A stretch of 64,000 bases of DNA from Catellatospora citrea (GCF_003610235.1 NZ_RAPR01000001.1:1798001-1862000), one strand, 5' to 3'; counted from the stretch's first letter, positions 8,386 through 17,190 are shown. Made by a program: numbers and translations. The notes: generated by a model from the letters alone, not told the origin.

Positions 8386-9816
8386 CTAGGGCCAGACGTC
8401 GCCGACCAGCGGCCGGGGCAGGTGCGGGTTGCCGGTCGCGGTGAAGGCCGGCTCGCGGCCGCCGCGCGCGGCCGCCTCGAAGTCGTCGAGCATGCCGAAC
8501 GCCCACTTGCCGAGCAGCAGGATCGCGGTCAGGTTCACCAGCGCCATGAGCGCCATCGCGACGTCGGCGAGCGCCCATACCGGCTCCAGCGCCACCACCG
8601 AGCCGATCGCGACGGCCACCAGCACCACGATCCGGAACGCCGTCTCCACGGCCGGGCTCGCGCGCAGGAAGTCGAGGTTGACCAGGGCGTACGAGGAGTT
8701 GCCCAGGATCGACGAGAACGCGAACACGGTGACCAGCACGGCCATCAGCCAGTTGCTCCAGCCGCCGAGCTGGGCCGCGACGGCCGCCTGGGTCAGTGAC
8801 GCGCCGGTGTCGGCGGTCGCCTGGCCCGGCCGGTACACGTCGTCCCCGCCGAGCATCACGATGAAGGCCGTCGCGGTGCAGATCAGGATGGTGTCGACGA
8901 AGACGCCCAGCGACTGGATCAGGCCCTGCCGCGCGGGATGGGTCGTGGTCGCGGTGGCCGCCGCGTTGGGGGCGCTGCCCATGCCGGCCTCGTTGGAGAA
9001 CAGGCCGCGCTTGGCGCCGTTGAGCAGCGCGGCGCTGATCCCGCCCGCGACGCCGGCCAGGGCCGGGTCCAGGCCGAACGCGGACTTCACGATCGTGGCG
9101 AGCATGCCCGGCACCTCGCCGAGGTTGAGCAGCACGATCAGCACGGCCAGCAGCAGGTAGACCACCGCCATGACCGGCACCACGTACTCGGCGACCCGCG
9201 CGATGCGCCGGATGCCGCCGAACAGCACGGGCGCGGTCGCCAGCACCAGCACCAGCGCCACCCCGAGCTGGCGGTCGCTGGAGCGCAGGGTGCTGACCAC
9301 GTCGGCGATCGTGTTGGCCTGCACCATGTTGAACGCGATGCCGAAGGTGAGGATCAGCAGCACCGCGAAGACCTTGCCCCAGGTCCGCGAGCCCAGCCCG
9401 CGCTGGATGTAGGTGGCGGGGCCGCCGCGGAACGCGCCGTCGGGCCCGCGCACCTTGAACACCTGCGCGAGCGTCGCCTCCACGAACGCGGTCGCCATGC
9501 CGACCAGGCCGACCACCCACATCCAGAAGATCGCGCCGGGCCCGCCGAGGGTCAGCGCGATGGCCACCCCGGCGATGTTGCCGGTGCCCACCCGGGACGC
9601 CAGGCCCACGCAGAACGCCTGGAACGACGAGACCCCGGTGTCCTCGCCGGAGCGCGACCCCCGCATCTCGGAGATCATCTTGGGGAACAGCCGGAACTGC
9701 ACGGCCCGGGTCCGCAGGGTGAAGTAGAGGCCCGCGCCGATGAGCAGGTAGACCAGCACGTAGTTCCAGAGGAACGCGCTGATCGGGTCGATCAGCGACT
9801 GCTGGATGAAGTCCAC
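8386..9816 (-). CDS. Alanine/glycine:cation symporter family (AGCS) transporter
   Basis: A sodium- or proton-coupled amino-acid symporter of 476 residues in the cytoplasmic membrane. The family signature region GVSSFQAFCVGLASRVGTGN is near residue 57, followed by IAGVAIALTLGGPGAIFWMW, and FSNEAGMGSAPNAAATA near 265. About ten hydrophobic helices are visible. GTG 9816 has GGAGG nine bases upstream and gives the normal short N-terminus before FIQQSLIDPISAF; an upstream extension to 9858 adds nonconserved residues. It converges on the first PrpD gene with only 10 bp between stops. A catabolic import role is plausible but not shown. Confidence 0.93.
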   Translation of the reverse strand: MDFIQQSLIDPISAFLWNYVLVYLLIGAGLYFTLRTRAVQFRLFPKMISEMRGSRSGEDTGVSSFQAFCVGLASRVGTGNIAGVAIALTLGGPGAIFWMWVVGLVGMATAFVEATLAQVFKVRGPDGAFRGGPATYIQRGLGSRTWGKVFAVLLILTFGIAFNMVQANTIADVVSTLRSSDRQLGVALVLVLATAPVLFGGIRRIARVAEYVVPVMAVVYLLLAVLIVLLNLGEVPGMLATIVKSAFGLDPALAGVAGGISAALLNGAKRGLFSNEAGMGSAPNAAATATTTHPARQGLIQSLGVFVDTILICTATAFIVMLGGDDVYRPGQATADTGASLTQAAVAAQLGGWSNWLMAVLVTVFAFSSILGNSSYALVNLDFLRASPAVETAFRIVVLVAVAIGSVVALEPVWALADVAMALMALVNLTAILLLGKWAFGMLDDFEAAARGGREPAFTATGNPHLPRPLVGDVWP

Positions 9817-9922
9817 CGTGCACCCTCCGCCGACGTCGACGTCCCGCTCGATTGTCAACCCACCGGACCGCCCGATACCCCCAAATCAGCCGCATTCGCC
9901 CGAACCGCCTCGACCAGACGAC

Positions 9923-9968
9923 GGAAGGGCACCTTCACATCGCCATGCGTTGTGGAGGGTGCCCTTCC
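9923..9968 (-). terminator. Inverted repeat downstream of the metalloprotease
   Basis: GGAAGGGCACC (9923-9933) and GGTGCCCTTCC (9958-9968) are perfectly complementary across a 24-base loop. The hairpin lies 20 bp past the metalloprotease stop and upstream of the symporter, fitting a rho-independent-type stem without a T run, as is common in actinomycetes. Confidence 0.6.
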
Positions 9969-9988
9969 CATCGCCAGGTGCGGGAGGG

Positions 9989-11452
9989 TCAGCGCCAGAG
10001 CCAGACCTGGTTGGCCTGGGGGCCGGGGCCGCAGGGCCACAGGATGGTGGCGGTGCCGTTGGCGGTGCCCCAGGCGTCGGCGTCGAGGCACTTGCCCGAC
10101 GCCGGGTTGACCAGGTTGCCGTTCGCCTGCATGATCCACTGCTGCGCCGAGTTGTTCAGGCAGGTCCACAGCCGCACCACGGCCCCGTCGGCGGTGCTCG
10201 CGCCCGCCACGTCCAGGCACTTGCCCGAGTTCGGGTTGACCAGCGTGCTGCCGACCTGCCGCCACTGCTGCGCCGGGTTGTTCAGGCAGTCCCACAGCTG
10301 CGTCTTCGTGCCGTCCTCGGTACGCCCGCCCGACACGTCCAGGCAGCGGCCCGACACCGGGTTCCCGATCGGCCGCGCGGGCGCGCCGCCGCCGCGGATC
10401 AGGAACAGGTTGTCCGCGACGTTGAAGTTGTTCGCCAGGTACGACCCGGCCGCCGGGTTGGTGCTGTAGTAGTCGTCGTGCCGGCAGTCCAGCCGCTCGT
10501 CATGGGCCCGGTCGCCGCAGACGAAGCGCATCGGCGGGTGGTTCGGCTCGTCGGAGTAGCACATGACGTCCCACTCGTCGGTGCAGTGCGCGCCGCCGGA
10601 GGCGTTGGGGGCGTTGTTGTTCACCGCGCCCAGGTTGTGCCCCAGCTCGTGGCCGGCCACCGCGGCCGTCCAGCAGCCGTTGTCGGACCGGCCGTACTCC
10701 GGGCCGAAGTTGGACCGGTTGTCGTCGGTCTTGCGGGTGTCCCCGGCGAAGCCGCCGATGCCGCAGTACACGTTCGCCTCGACCAGCATCACGTACTTGC
10801 GGTCGGTGCGGTGGTAACCCTGCGCCCGCACCGCGTTGACGCTGGCCCCGAACTCGGCCAGGGCCGACTGGGCGACCTGCACCCGGCGCACCACGGGCCG
10901 GCACGCGCCGTTGACGTTCTCCGTGACGAAGCGGATGTGGCGCTCGCCGCCGGTCTCCCGGGCGCTCTCGTTGTAGATCACATCCATGCCCTCGGCGAGG
11001 GTGCGGAACGTCTCCCGGTACTGGTCGTACCGGTTGGTGTCGCCGTGCACGTAGAGCACCTCGACGCGGCGGCCGGACACCCCGTCGCCCTCGCAGACGG
11101 CCGGCGCCGCCGGAGTGGACAGGGCCTGCGTGGCGGGAACGCGCCGGTTCACGGCCAGGCCCGCCGGCGGGGCGTCCGGGCCGTGCGTACACATGAGCGG
11201 GCTGACCGCGACGACGCGCATGCCGCCGACGCAGGGCCCGGTGGTGTCCGCCGCGAGTCCCCGGTGGACCAGGCCCCGGTCGGGCTCGTCGACGGGCAGC
11301 ACGATCGGTTTGGCGTCCGCGCCGAACGCGCGGAACTCCGGGGCGGGATCGGCCGGGCGGGCGGTCGCCGAGCCGGTGAGCACCCCGGCGAGCAGCAGCA
11401 GGGTGGCTCCGGCCAGGGACAGGGCACGTCCGCCGGGATGGGACAGAGCCAT
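9989..11452 (-). CDS. Secreted zinc metalloprotease with C-terminal ricin-type lectin domain
   Basis: An extracellular protein of 487 residues. It starts with a signal peptide (short basic start, hydrophobic LSLAGATLLLLAGVLTG, then ATA). The protease domain, about residues 100-350, has HELGHNLG near 270 and the Met-turn-like DEWDVMCYSDEP. The third zinc ligand is not at the usual HExxHxxGxxH place, where Asn is found; the His of GGAHCTDE just before the Met-turn is the likely substitute. Residues 360-487 form a CBM13 beta-trefoil with three Q-W type repeats (GKCLDV/GRCLDV..W.C.N). The paralogous trefoil in the 23171-24781 enzyme shows both are part of an exported polymer-degrading set. Confidence 0.88.
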   Translation of the reverse strand: MALSHPGGRALSLAGATLLLLAGVLTGSATARPADPAPEFRAFGADAKPIVLPVDEPDRGLVHRGLAADTTGPCVGGMRVVAVSPLMCTHGPDAPPAGLAVNRRVPATQALSTPAAPAVCEGDGVSGRRVEVLYVHGDTNRYDQYRETFRTLAEGMDVIYNESARETGGERHIRFVTENVNGACRPVVRRVQVAQSALAEFGASVNAVRAQGYHRTDRKYVMLVEANVYCGIGGFAGDTRKTDDNRSNFGPEYGRSDNGCWTAAVAGHELGHNLGAVNNNAPNASGGAHCTDEWDVMCYSDEPNHPPMRFVCGDRAHDERLDCRHDDYYSTNPAAGSYLANNFNVADNLFLIRGGGAPARPIGNPVSGRCLDVSGGRTEDGTKTQLWDCLNNPAQQWRQVGSTLVNPNSGKCLDVAGASTADGAVVRLWTCLNNSAQQWIMQANGNLVNPASGKCLDADAWGTANGTATILWPCGPGPQANQVWLWR

Positions 11453-11520
11453 GGGCGTGGCTCCTCTCGGGAGTGGATGGAGCCCGCAAGCTATCCACCG
11501 TCGGCGTGCCGAGTCGACGA

Positions 11521-11532
11521 TTTTCGATACTC
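11521..11532 (-). promoter_or_regulatory. Shared upstream motif of CBM13 exoenzymes, copy 1
   Basis: On the minus strand GAGTATCGAAAA lies 69 bp before the metalloprotease start and is followed 38 bp downstream of its first base by ATAGC. The same 12 bases, with ATAGC at nearly the same distance, occur upstream of the glycoside hydrolase gene at 24867-24878. A common promoter or operator is inferred. Confidence 0.45.
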
Positions 11533-11552
11533 GTAGGTCCCGCTACATCGGA

Positions 11553-11745
11553 CCTACCGACCTGGCCGGGCTGGAGCGGCAGGGATTCGTCGAACGCCGG
11601 GCGGACACGGCCGGGGCGCGGTCTACGCCGTCACCGCGACCGGACAAGCGCGCCTGCGGGAGCTGCTGCTGCCGATCCAGACCGAGCCGCCGCGCAACGG
11701 GCTGCCGCCCGTCCCGCCCGGGATGCTGGACCGGACCGGCCGGGA
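11553..11745 (+). pseudogene. Frameshifted remnant of a MarR/PadR-type winged-helix regulator
   Basis: One frame reads TDLAGLERQGFVERRAD, typical of the wing and following helix of MarR/PadR regulators. A neighbouring frame then continues RGAVYAVTATGQARLRELLLP, the conserved continuation. Joining them needs a frameshift near base 11610, and the N-terminal helix-turn-helix is missing. It fills most of the 336-bp interval before the oxidoreductase gene. I read it as a decayed regulator of that gene; a sequencing error could explain the frameshift but not the missing N-terminus. Confidence 0.55.
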
Positions 11746-11788
11746 CGGGCGAGGATGTGCGGCAGCGCCCCACGAGGAGGACCACCTG

Positions 11789-12472
11789 ATGGCACGACTG
11801 CACCTGGCCGGCAGCACCCATGAGTACGGCGACGTGTTCACGTACCGCTTCCGCCCGCAGGGCACGCTGTCCTTCCAGCCCGGCGAGTACGGGCACCTGT
11901 TCTTCCCGCAGCTGCTGCGCCGGTTCGCCAAGCCGGTGCGCGAGATCTCGTTCGCCTCCGCGCCCGGCGACGACGAGGTGTGGTTCACCCTCGACCACAG
12001 CTCGGGCTCGCCGTTCCAGGAGCATTTCCGGTCGCTGGTCCCCGGTGCGGCGATGCAGGTGTTCGGCATCGGCGGCCACCTGACGCTGCCCGACGACCCG
12101 GCCCGGCCCCTGGTGCTGGTGGGCGGCGGGATCGGCGTGACGCCGTTCCGTTCGATCCTGCGCCACCTGCGGGTGCACCAGCCGCAGACGCCGGTCGCGC
12201 TGGTCCACGCGGCGCGCGGCGACTACCTGTTCGGCGACGAGTTCGCGGCCATGCCGATCGCGTACCACCAGGTCGGCCGGGCCGAGCTGGCCGACACCCT
12301 CGCGGCCGTGGCCGACGTCGAGCCACCCGCGGAATACCTGGTCGCCGGTTCGGAGGCGTTCATCTCCGGCGCGGTCGAGCACCTGCGCAACGCCGGCGTC
12401 CCGGACGGCTCGGTGCAGACCGACACCTTCAAGGGCCTGCACGACGACGCCACCGCCGCCGCCACCCCGTGA
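11789..12472 (+). CDS. Ferredoxin-reductase-type FAD/NAD(P)-binding oxidoreductase
   Basis: A 227-residue flavoprotein of the ferredoxin-NADP reductase superfamily. The N-terminal barrel (residues 1-100) has PGEYGHLFF and REISFASAPGDDEVWFT in place of the RxYS flavin motif. The nucleotide-binding half begins LVLVGGGIGVTPFRSILRHL near residue 108 and ends near the usual acidic C-terminal strand. There is no 2Fe-2S domain. ATG 11789 has GAGGAGG ten bases upstream. It may supply electrons to an oxygenase (for example the Rieske protein at 41387), but nothing nearby ties it to a partner. Confidence 0.82.
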   Translation: MARLHLAGSTHEYGDVFTYRFRPQGTLSFQPGEYGHLFFPQLLRRFAKPVREISFASAPGDDEVWFTLDHSSGSPFQEHFRSLVPGAAMQVFGIGGHLTLPDDPARPLVLVGGGIGVTPFRSILRHLRVHQPQTPVALVHAARGDYLFGDEFAAMPIAYHQVGRAELADTLAAVADVEPPAEYLVAGSEAFISGAVEHLRNAGVPDGSVQTDTFKGLHDDATAAATP

Positions 12473-12488
12473 CCGCACCTCGATCATC

Positions 12489-12549
12489 GGACTTGCCCGG
12501 CACCTGTGCGTATCTTGAACAGTGATCCGCACAGGTGCCAGGCAAGTCG
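12489..12549. repeat. Palindromic element family B, copy 1
   Basis: GACTTGCCCGGCACCTGTGCG is mirrored by CGCACAGGTGCCAGGCAAGTC around a central AT-richer TATCTTGAACAG segment. The core is 59 bp (12490-12548), exactly the length of the second copy at 34837-34895, with which it shares both arms and the TGCGTATCTTGA centre. It lies between convergent genes (oxidoreductase and CitE-like lyase), so a terminator role is likely. Confidence 0.8.
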
Positions 12550-12651
12550 AGCGATCTTGACCGACGACCTCGACCGACCGACGCGGCCCGCGCGCCGCGA
12601 CCCACGCGCCGCGACCCGTGCGGCGTGGACGGGCGGCGTGGACGGGTGGGA

Positions 12652-13653
12652 TCAGTCGAGGGTGAGCAGGCGGCGGGCGGAGCGGACCACGGCCTCGTCG
12701 ACCAGGCGGCCGTGGGCGTCCAGGCAGACGCCGGAGCCGTCGCGTAGCGCCTGCTCGTGGCGGGCCACCAGGTCACGGGCCGCGGCCAGTTCGGGCTCCG
12801 TCGGGGTGAAGACGTCGTGCACCACCGGGAGCTGCGCGGGGTGGATGCAGGCCCGGCCGCGGAAGCCCAGCCGTTTCAGCGCCACCGTCGAAGCACGTAG
12901 GGCGTCGAGGTCGCGGAAGTTCACCGACACCGGGGCGACGGGCGGGGCGATGCCCGCCGCGGCGCTGGCCAGCACGGCCTGCGAACGGGCCCAGAGCAGC
13001 TCGCGCTCGTCCGGCCCGAGGGTGACGCCCAGGTCGGCGGCCAGATCGGCCTCACCGAGCTGCAACCGCGCCACCCGCGGCCCCCGCGCGATCGCGGGCG
13101 CGGCCAGCACCGCCGCCGCCGACTCCAGCAGCGGCACGACCTTCGTCGACCCCACCACGAGCCCCGCCGCCTCCTCCAGCCCAGCCAGCACCCCGTCCAG
13201 CGCGGCCAACTGCTCCACCGACTCCGCCTTCGCCACACACAACCCGGCCAGCCCCGCCCCCACCACCGCAGCCGCATCGACGTGCCCCAACACCCCCGGA
13301 TTCACCCGCACCCACACCCGCGGCCGCCCCACCCCCTCCCCCGCCTTCCCCTCCCCCGCCGCGCTCCCGTCAGCGCCCCCGGCCCCGGCCCCGGCCTCAA
13401 CCGCGGAGATCGCGGTCTCGTGTCCAGAAGTGAGGTCTGACCCGACATCCTGACCGGAAACAGCGATCATGCCCGCGGCACCGCGAGCCGCCGCCACGTC
13501 CGCCAGGAAGGCGGCCACCGCGGCGCGGGCGGCGTCCTTTCCGGACGGGGATACGGCGTCCTCCAGGTCCACGATGAGGGCGTCCGCGCCGACGGTCAGG
13601 GCCTTGGCCAGCTTCGCCGGGTTGTCGCCGGGCACGTACAGGTAGGACCTCAT
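12652..13653 (-). CDS. HpcH/HpaI aldolase family, CitE-like CoA-ester lyase
   Basis: Members cleave malyl-CoA, citramalyl-CoA or citryl-CoA with a Mg2+-bound enolate. The start RSYLYVPGDNPAKLAKA and DALIVDLEDAVSPSGKDAAR are canonical. The fold resumes at RPRVWVRVNP, then VVPLLESAAAV, LQLGEADLAADLG and the CIHPAQ motif near residue 275. Between them residues about 55-105 are an unusual low-complexity insert; residues 62-82 are encoded by a 61-bp family D palindrome (13408-13468). Length is 333 residues, some 45 more than usual. It is the last gene of an eleven-gene operon and overlaps the acyl-CoA dehydrogenase by 4 bp. A lyase step after hydration by the MaoC proteins is inferred. Confidence 0.88.
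   Translation of the reverse strand: MRSYLYVPGDNPAKLAKALTVGADALIVDLEDAVSPSGKDAARAAVAAFLADVAAARGAAGMIAVSGQDVGSDLTSGHETAISAVEAGAGAGGADGSAAGEGKAGEGVGRPRVWVRVNPGVLGHVDAAAVVGAGLAGLCVAKAESVEQLAALDGVLAGLEEAAGLVVGSTKVVPLLESAAAVLAAPAIARGPRVARLQLGEADLAADLGVTLGPDERELLWARSQAVLASAAAGIAPPVAPVSVNFRDLDALRASTVALKRLGFRGRACIHPAQLPVVHDVFTPTEPELAAARDLVARHEQALRDGSGVCLDAHGRLVDEAVVRSARRLLTLD
13408..13468. repeat. Palindromic element family D, copy inside the CitE-like gene
   Basis: This 61-bp segment starts GATCGCGGTCTCGTGTC and ends CCGGAAACAGCGATC. It aligns without gaps to 61-bp segments at 23096, 59325 and 59433. It is translated in frame within the lyase, at a place where related enzymes have no residues. That suggests insertion of a mobile or amplifying repeat tolerated in a surface loop. 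Confidence 0.75.
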
Positions 13654-14813
13654 CCGATCGCGCCCTTGCCGGCCAGCAGCGCGCGGGCGATGACGATGCG
13701 CTGGATGTCGTTCGTCCCCTCGCCGATCATCATCAGCGGCGCGTCGCGGTAGAGGCGCTCGACGCCGAACTCGGGTGAGTACCCGTACCCGCCGTGGACC
13801 TGCATCGACAGCAGGGCGCAGTCGACGGCCGCCTCGGAGGCGTGCGCCTTGGCCATGCCCGCCTCCAGGTCGACGCGGTGTCCGGCGTCGGCGCGCGACG
13901 CGGCCCAGTGCACCAGCAGCCGCGACGACTGCACCTTCATCGCCATGTCCGCGAGTTTGAGCTGGATCGCCTGGAACTCGCCGATCTTCTGCCCGAACGC
14001 CTCCCGCTGGTTCGCGTACGCCAACGCCGTGTCGTAGGCCTCCTGCGCGATGCCCAGCGCCCGCGCGGCGACGTTGATCCGCCCGATCTCCAACCCGGAC
14101 AGCACCTGCTGCATGCCGCGCCCCTCGATCCCGCCGAGCAGTGCCGTCGCGGGCACCCGCACCTCGTCGAACACGAGCTCGCACGACTCGGGGCCCTTGT
14201 AGCCGAGTTTCGGCAGGTCGCGCAGCACCTCGAAGCCGGGGGTGCCGGCCTCGACGAGCAGCACCGACATCCCCCGGTGCGCCGGGTCGGCGGACGGGTC
14301 GGTCTTGCACAGCACCGGCAGCGGGTCGGCATGCCGGGCGTTGGTGATCCAGGTCTTGCGCCCGTTCAGCACGTAGTGGTCGCCGTCGCGGCGGGTCGTG
14401 GTGCGGATGCCCTGCAGGTCGGTGCCCGCGTCGGGTTCGGTCAGCGCGATGCCGGTGCGGCGCGCCCCGGTGGCGAGTTCGGGCAGGTAGCGGTCCTTCT
14501 GCTCGGCGGTGCCGTGCCGGGCGATGAGCCAGCAGGACAGCGAGTGGCTGCCCAGGATGCCCGCGATGCCCATCCACGCCCGGGCGATCTCCTCGAAGAC
14601 GATCGAGAAGGAGACCAGGTCGGCGCCGAGGCCGCCGTACTGCTCCGGCACGGTCAGGCCGAACAGGCCCAGCTCGCGCATGGTCAAGACGATCTCCGTC
14701 GGGTACCGGCCGGACGCCTCCCATTCCCGGGCCACCGGGCGGATCTCGCGGTCGGCGAAGGCGCGGATGGTCTCGCGCAGCAGCCGCTGCTCGTCGTTGA
14801 GCTCGAAGTCCAC
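13650..14813 (-). CDS. Acyl-CoA dehydrogenase
   Basis: An FAD enzyme of 387 residues that introduces the alpha,beta double bond in an acyl-CoA. Typical pieces are VPEQYGGLGADLVSF near residue 57, TEPDAGTDLQGIRT near 125, NGRKTWITNA near 148, the AFGQKIGEFQAIQLKLADM segment near 270, and a C-terminal GGYGYSPEFGVERLYRDA with GEGTNDIQRIVIAR. The catalytic Glu is expected near 365 (IGEGTNDI). It stands between the DUF35 protein and CitE in the long minus-strand operon; its stop overlaps the CitE ATG. Confidence 0.94.
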   Translation of the reverse strand: MDFELNDEQRLLRETIRAFADREIRPVAREWEASGRYPTEIVLTMRELGLFGLTVPEQYGGLGADLVSFSIVFEEIARAWMGIAGILGSHSLSCWLIARHGTAEQKDRYLPELATGARRTGIALTEPDAGTDLQGIRTTTRRDGDHYVLNGRKTWITNARHADPLPVLCKTDPSADPAHRGMSVLLVEAGTPGFEVLRDLPKLGYKGPESCELVFDEVRVPATALLGGIEGRGMQQVLSGLEIGRINVAARALGIAQEAYDTALAYANQREAFGQKIGEFQAIQLKLADMAMKVQSSRLLVHWAASRADAGHRVDLEAGMAKAHASEAAVDCALLSMQVHGGYGYSPEFGVERLYRDAPLMMIGEGTNDIQRIVIARALLAGKGAIG

Positions 14814-14817
14814 GGGT

Positions 14818-15201
14818 TCACTCCTCGGTGGTGAAGACGGGCAGCGCCCGCCCGTCGGGCAGCGGCCGCCAGGCCAGGGTCACGGGCAGGTCGCACCGCG
14901 GCTCGGATACGCCCACCAGCGCGGTGAGCAGGATCGGTCCTTCCGCCAGCCGCACCCGGGCCACGGTGTAGGGCACCTCGGCCGCCGGGTCGGCGGCACG
15001 GTGGATCACGGTGTACGAGTCCACGACGCCCCGCCCGTCCACCGACTCCAGCCGTGACGCCGTGCTGCCGCAACCCGTGCACAGCACGCGCGGCGGCAGT
15101 TGGGCCAACCCGCACCGGGCGCACCGCTGCACCGTCAACCGCCGCTGCCGCGTGGCGTCCCACCAGGGCGCGGTGACCTCGTCCTCGGGGATCTCGGTCA
15201 C
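14818..15201 (-). CDS. DUF35 Zn-ribbon/OB-fold protein, partner of the SCP-x type thiolase
   Basis: A 127-residue protein with a rubredoxin-like zinc ribbon (CARCGLAQLPPRVLCTGCG, residues 27-45) followed by an OB-fold. In steroid side-chain breakdown such domains bind the thiolase-like aldolase Ltp2 and bring it the CoA substrate. Here GTG 15201 overlaps the stop of exactly such a thiolase-like gene by 4 bp. A heteromeric retro-aldolase is therefore likely. Confidence 0.88.
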   Translation of the reverse strand: MTEIPEDEVTAPWWDATRQRRLTVQRCARCGLAQLPPRVLCTGCGSTASRLESVDGRGVVDSYTVIHRAADPAAEVPYTVARVRLAEGPILLTALVGVSEPRCDLPVTLAWRPLPDGRALPVFTTEE

Positions 15202-16310
15202 CGGACCCCCAGGATGACCGTGGCGTGGCTGGAGGCGATGCCGCCGGTGCCGTGCACCAGTGCGGTGGCCGCGCCGTCGACCTGGCGTGCGCCGCACTCG
15301 CCGCGCAGCTGCCGCACCGCCTCGACCAGCAGCAGCACACCCAGCTGACCGGGGTGGCAGTAGGACAGGCCGCCGCCGGTGGTGTTCACCGGCACGCCCG
15401 CCCAGTGCACCCCCGTGCCGGGCGGGCAGAAGCCGAGCTGCTCCAGGCCCAGCGGCACGCTGACGGTGAACGAGTCGTAGAGCTGGATGACGTCGATCTC
15501 CTCCGGTCGCACCGCCGCGCGGGCGAACGCGCGGGCCCCGGACGCGGCCGCGCCCGTGCTGAGCAGATCGTCCGGCGTGGCCATCGCCGCGTGGGTGACC
15601 GACTCGCCGTACCCGAGCACGCGTACCGGTGTCTTCGCCAGGTGGCGGGCGCGGTCCAGGGAGGTCAGCACGATCGCGCCGCCGCCGTCGGTGACCAGGC
15701 AGCAGTCCAGCGCGCCGAGCGGGCTGGAGATCATGGGCGCGGCGAGCACGTCCTCGACCGTCAGCGGCCCGGACCCGTGCCGGAACGCGGCCGGGTTGCG
15801 CAGCGCGTGCTGGCGGGCGGCGACCGCGACGCGTGCCAGGTCGGCCCGGTCCAGCCGGTAGGTGTGCAGGTAGCGCTGCGCGGTCATGGCGTAGTAGGAC
15901 AGCGGCCACAGCGGCAGGTACGGCTGCTCGAACTGCGCCTCGGGAACGGCCGGGTCGTAGGCGCCGCCGATGCGGCGGGAGCGGGCCGAGCGCTGGTTCG
16001 AGGCGAACGCGATCACCGCGACGGTGCACTGCCCGGCGGCGATGGCCTGGGCGGCGCGGGCGACGTACATCTCGAAGACGGCTCCCCCGGCGGCGGTCGA
16101 GTCCGTCCACGACGGGCACAGCCCGAGCTGGTCGGCGAGCTGCGTCGCGGGGAAGCGCCCGTGCCCGGTGGTGGCGATGCCGTCCACGTCGCACACCCGC
16201 AGCCCGGCGTCGTCGAGTGCCCGGACCACCGCCTGCGCCAGCAGGTGCTGCGTGGACAGCCCGGTCTGGCCGAGATCGCACTCGGCCGCCCCGACGATCG
16301 CGACGCTCAC
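15198..16310 (-). CDS. SCP-x/Ltp2-like thiolase-fold protein, probable retro-aldolase
   Basis: A 370-residue thiolase-fold protein. Where degradative thiolases have the nucleophilic Cys, it reads DSTAAGGAVFEMYVARAAQA, so Claisen chemistry through that Cys is excluded. Retained features are LYDSFTVSVPLGLEQLGFC near residue 277 and NTTGGGLSYCHPGQLG near 315, as in lipid-transfer-type Ltp2 aldolases. With the DUF35 partner and two MaoC-type proteins it matches the order hydratase, aldolase seen in steroid side-chain cleavage, where a 3-hydroxyacyl-CoA is split to a short acyl-CoA and an aldehyde or ketone. The substrate here is unknown. Confidence 0.88.
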   Translation of the reverse strand: MSVAIVGAAECDLGQTGLSTQHLLAQAVVRALDDAGLRVCDVDGIATTGHGRFPATQLADQLGLCPSWTDSTAAGGAVFEMYVARAAQAIAAGQCTVAVIAFASNQRSARSRRIGGAYDPAVPEAQFEQPYLPLWPLSYYAMTAQRYLHTYRLDRADLARVAVAARQHALRNPAAFRHGSGPLTVEDVLAAPMISSPLGALDCCLVTDGGGAIVLTSLDRARHLAKTPVRVLGYGESVTHAAMATPDDLLSTGAAASGARAFARAAVRPEEIDVIQLYDSFTVSVPLGLEQLGFCPPGTGVHWAGVPVNTTGGGLSYCHPGQLGVLLLVEAVRQLRGECGARQVDGAATALVHGTGGIASSHATVILGVR

Positions 16311-16705
16311 GGTGCCACCAGGATCACGGTCGCGCCGGCCGGGTGCACGGCTACGCGGCCGTCGTCGGCCACGGTGACCTTCAGGGTGAGGATCACCGTG
16401 TCACCGTCGACCTCGACGACCTCGCCGGTCGCCACGATGGTCTCCCCGGCGAAGACCAGGTTGGCGAAGCGCAGGTGCAGCCGGGTCAGCGCGGCGTCCG
16501 GTCCGACCCAGCCGCGCACCAGCTCGGCCAGCAGCGCGCCGAACAGCTGCCCGTCGACGACGGGCCGGGTCAGGCCGCGCCCCGCCAGATAGTCCAGGTC
16601 GTAGTGCAGGCGGTGCCAGTCCCAGGTCGCGCCCGCGTACGCGATCATGTCGGGCAGTGTGATCGTGCGCCGCAGCTCCGGCAGCCGCTCGCCCACCGCG
16701 GTCAT
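16307..16705 (-). CDS. MaoC-type hot-dog hydratase subunit
   Basis: A 132-residue hot-dog-fold enoyl-CoA hydratase. The stretch TWDWHRLHYDLDYLAGRGL resembles the R-hydratase site (D..H) and PVVDGQLFGALLAELVRGWV is the family central helix. It overlaps its upstream neighbour (the MaoC N-terminal-type protein) and its downstream neighbour (thiolase) by 4 bp each. In actinobacteria such two-gene hydratases form a heteromer like ChsH1-ChsH2. Confidence 0.85.
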   Translation of the reverse strand: MTAVGERLPELRRTITLPDMIAYAGATWDWHRLHYDLDYLAGRGLTRPVVDGQLFGALLAELVRGWVGPDAALTRLHLRFANLVFAGETIVATGEVVEVDGDTVILTLKVTVADDGRVAVHPAGATVILVAP

Positions 16706-17190
16706 GCCTTCTCCTCGCGACGCTCGTCGGCGGCATCACCCAGGTAGATCAGCGTCTCGGTGTTCACGGCCAGCAGCTCGGCACGCTGGTTGCGGTAGGT
16801 CGCGGTGGACAGCACCACCAGCATCGGCGTGCCGCCGCCGGTGACGCGCTCGGTCATCGACTCCAGCCGCCAGGTCACCGTGAGCACGTCGGACGCGCGG
16901 GCGGGCTGGTGGAACTCGTAGACGTTGCCGCCGCGCACCAGCCGCGCGCCGGGCACGTCGAGGTGCCAGCCGTGGCCGGGGTAGCCGTCGGCGTCGGCCG
17001 GCAGGTTGGCGTACTGGTTCGTCTCGCAGATCATCGTCGGCGGCGCTTCGGGGTCGTCGCCGCTGGTGTACGCCGGGTCGACGGCCCCGATCGCCTGGGC
17101 GAAGTACCGGATCGCGGCGCGACCGATCTCCTCCGGCGCGGTGTAGACCACCTCGCGCCCGAGCTGCGCCCGCAGCTGCTCGCTCAGCAT
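16702..17190 (-). CDS. MaoC N-terminal-type dehydratase subunit (FAS1-like hot-dog)
   Basis: A 162-residue protein of the MaoC N-terminal domain family (PF13452-like). It shows the typical AIGAVDPAYTS segment near residue 37, PPTMICETNQ, and GGNVYEFHQPARASDVLTV near 88. ATG 17190 has GAGG eight bases upstream and is preferred to GTG 17196. Paired with the next gene it would form a heteromeric enoyl-CoA hydratase; the catalytic His and Asp are expected in the partner subunit. Confidence 0.82.
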   Translation of the reverse strand: MLSEQLRAQLGREVVYTAPEEIGRAAIRYFAQAIGAVDPAYTSGDDPEAPPTMICETNQYANLPADADGYPGHGWHLDVPGARLVRGGNVYEFHQPARASDVLTVTWRLESMTERVTGGGTPMLVVLSTATYRNQRAELLAVNTETLIYLGDAADERREEKA

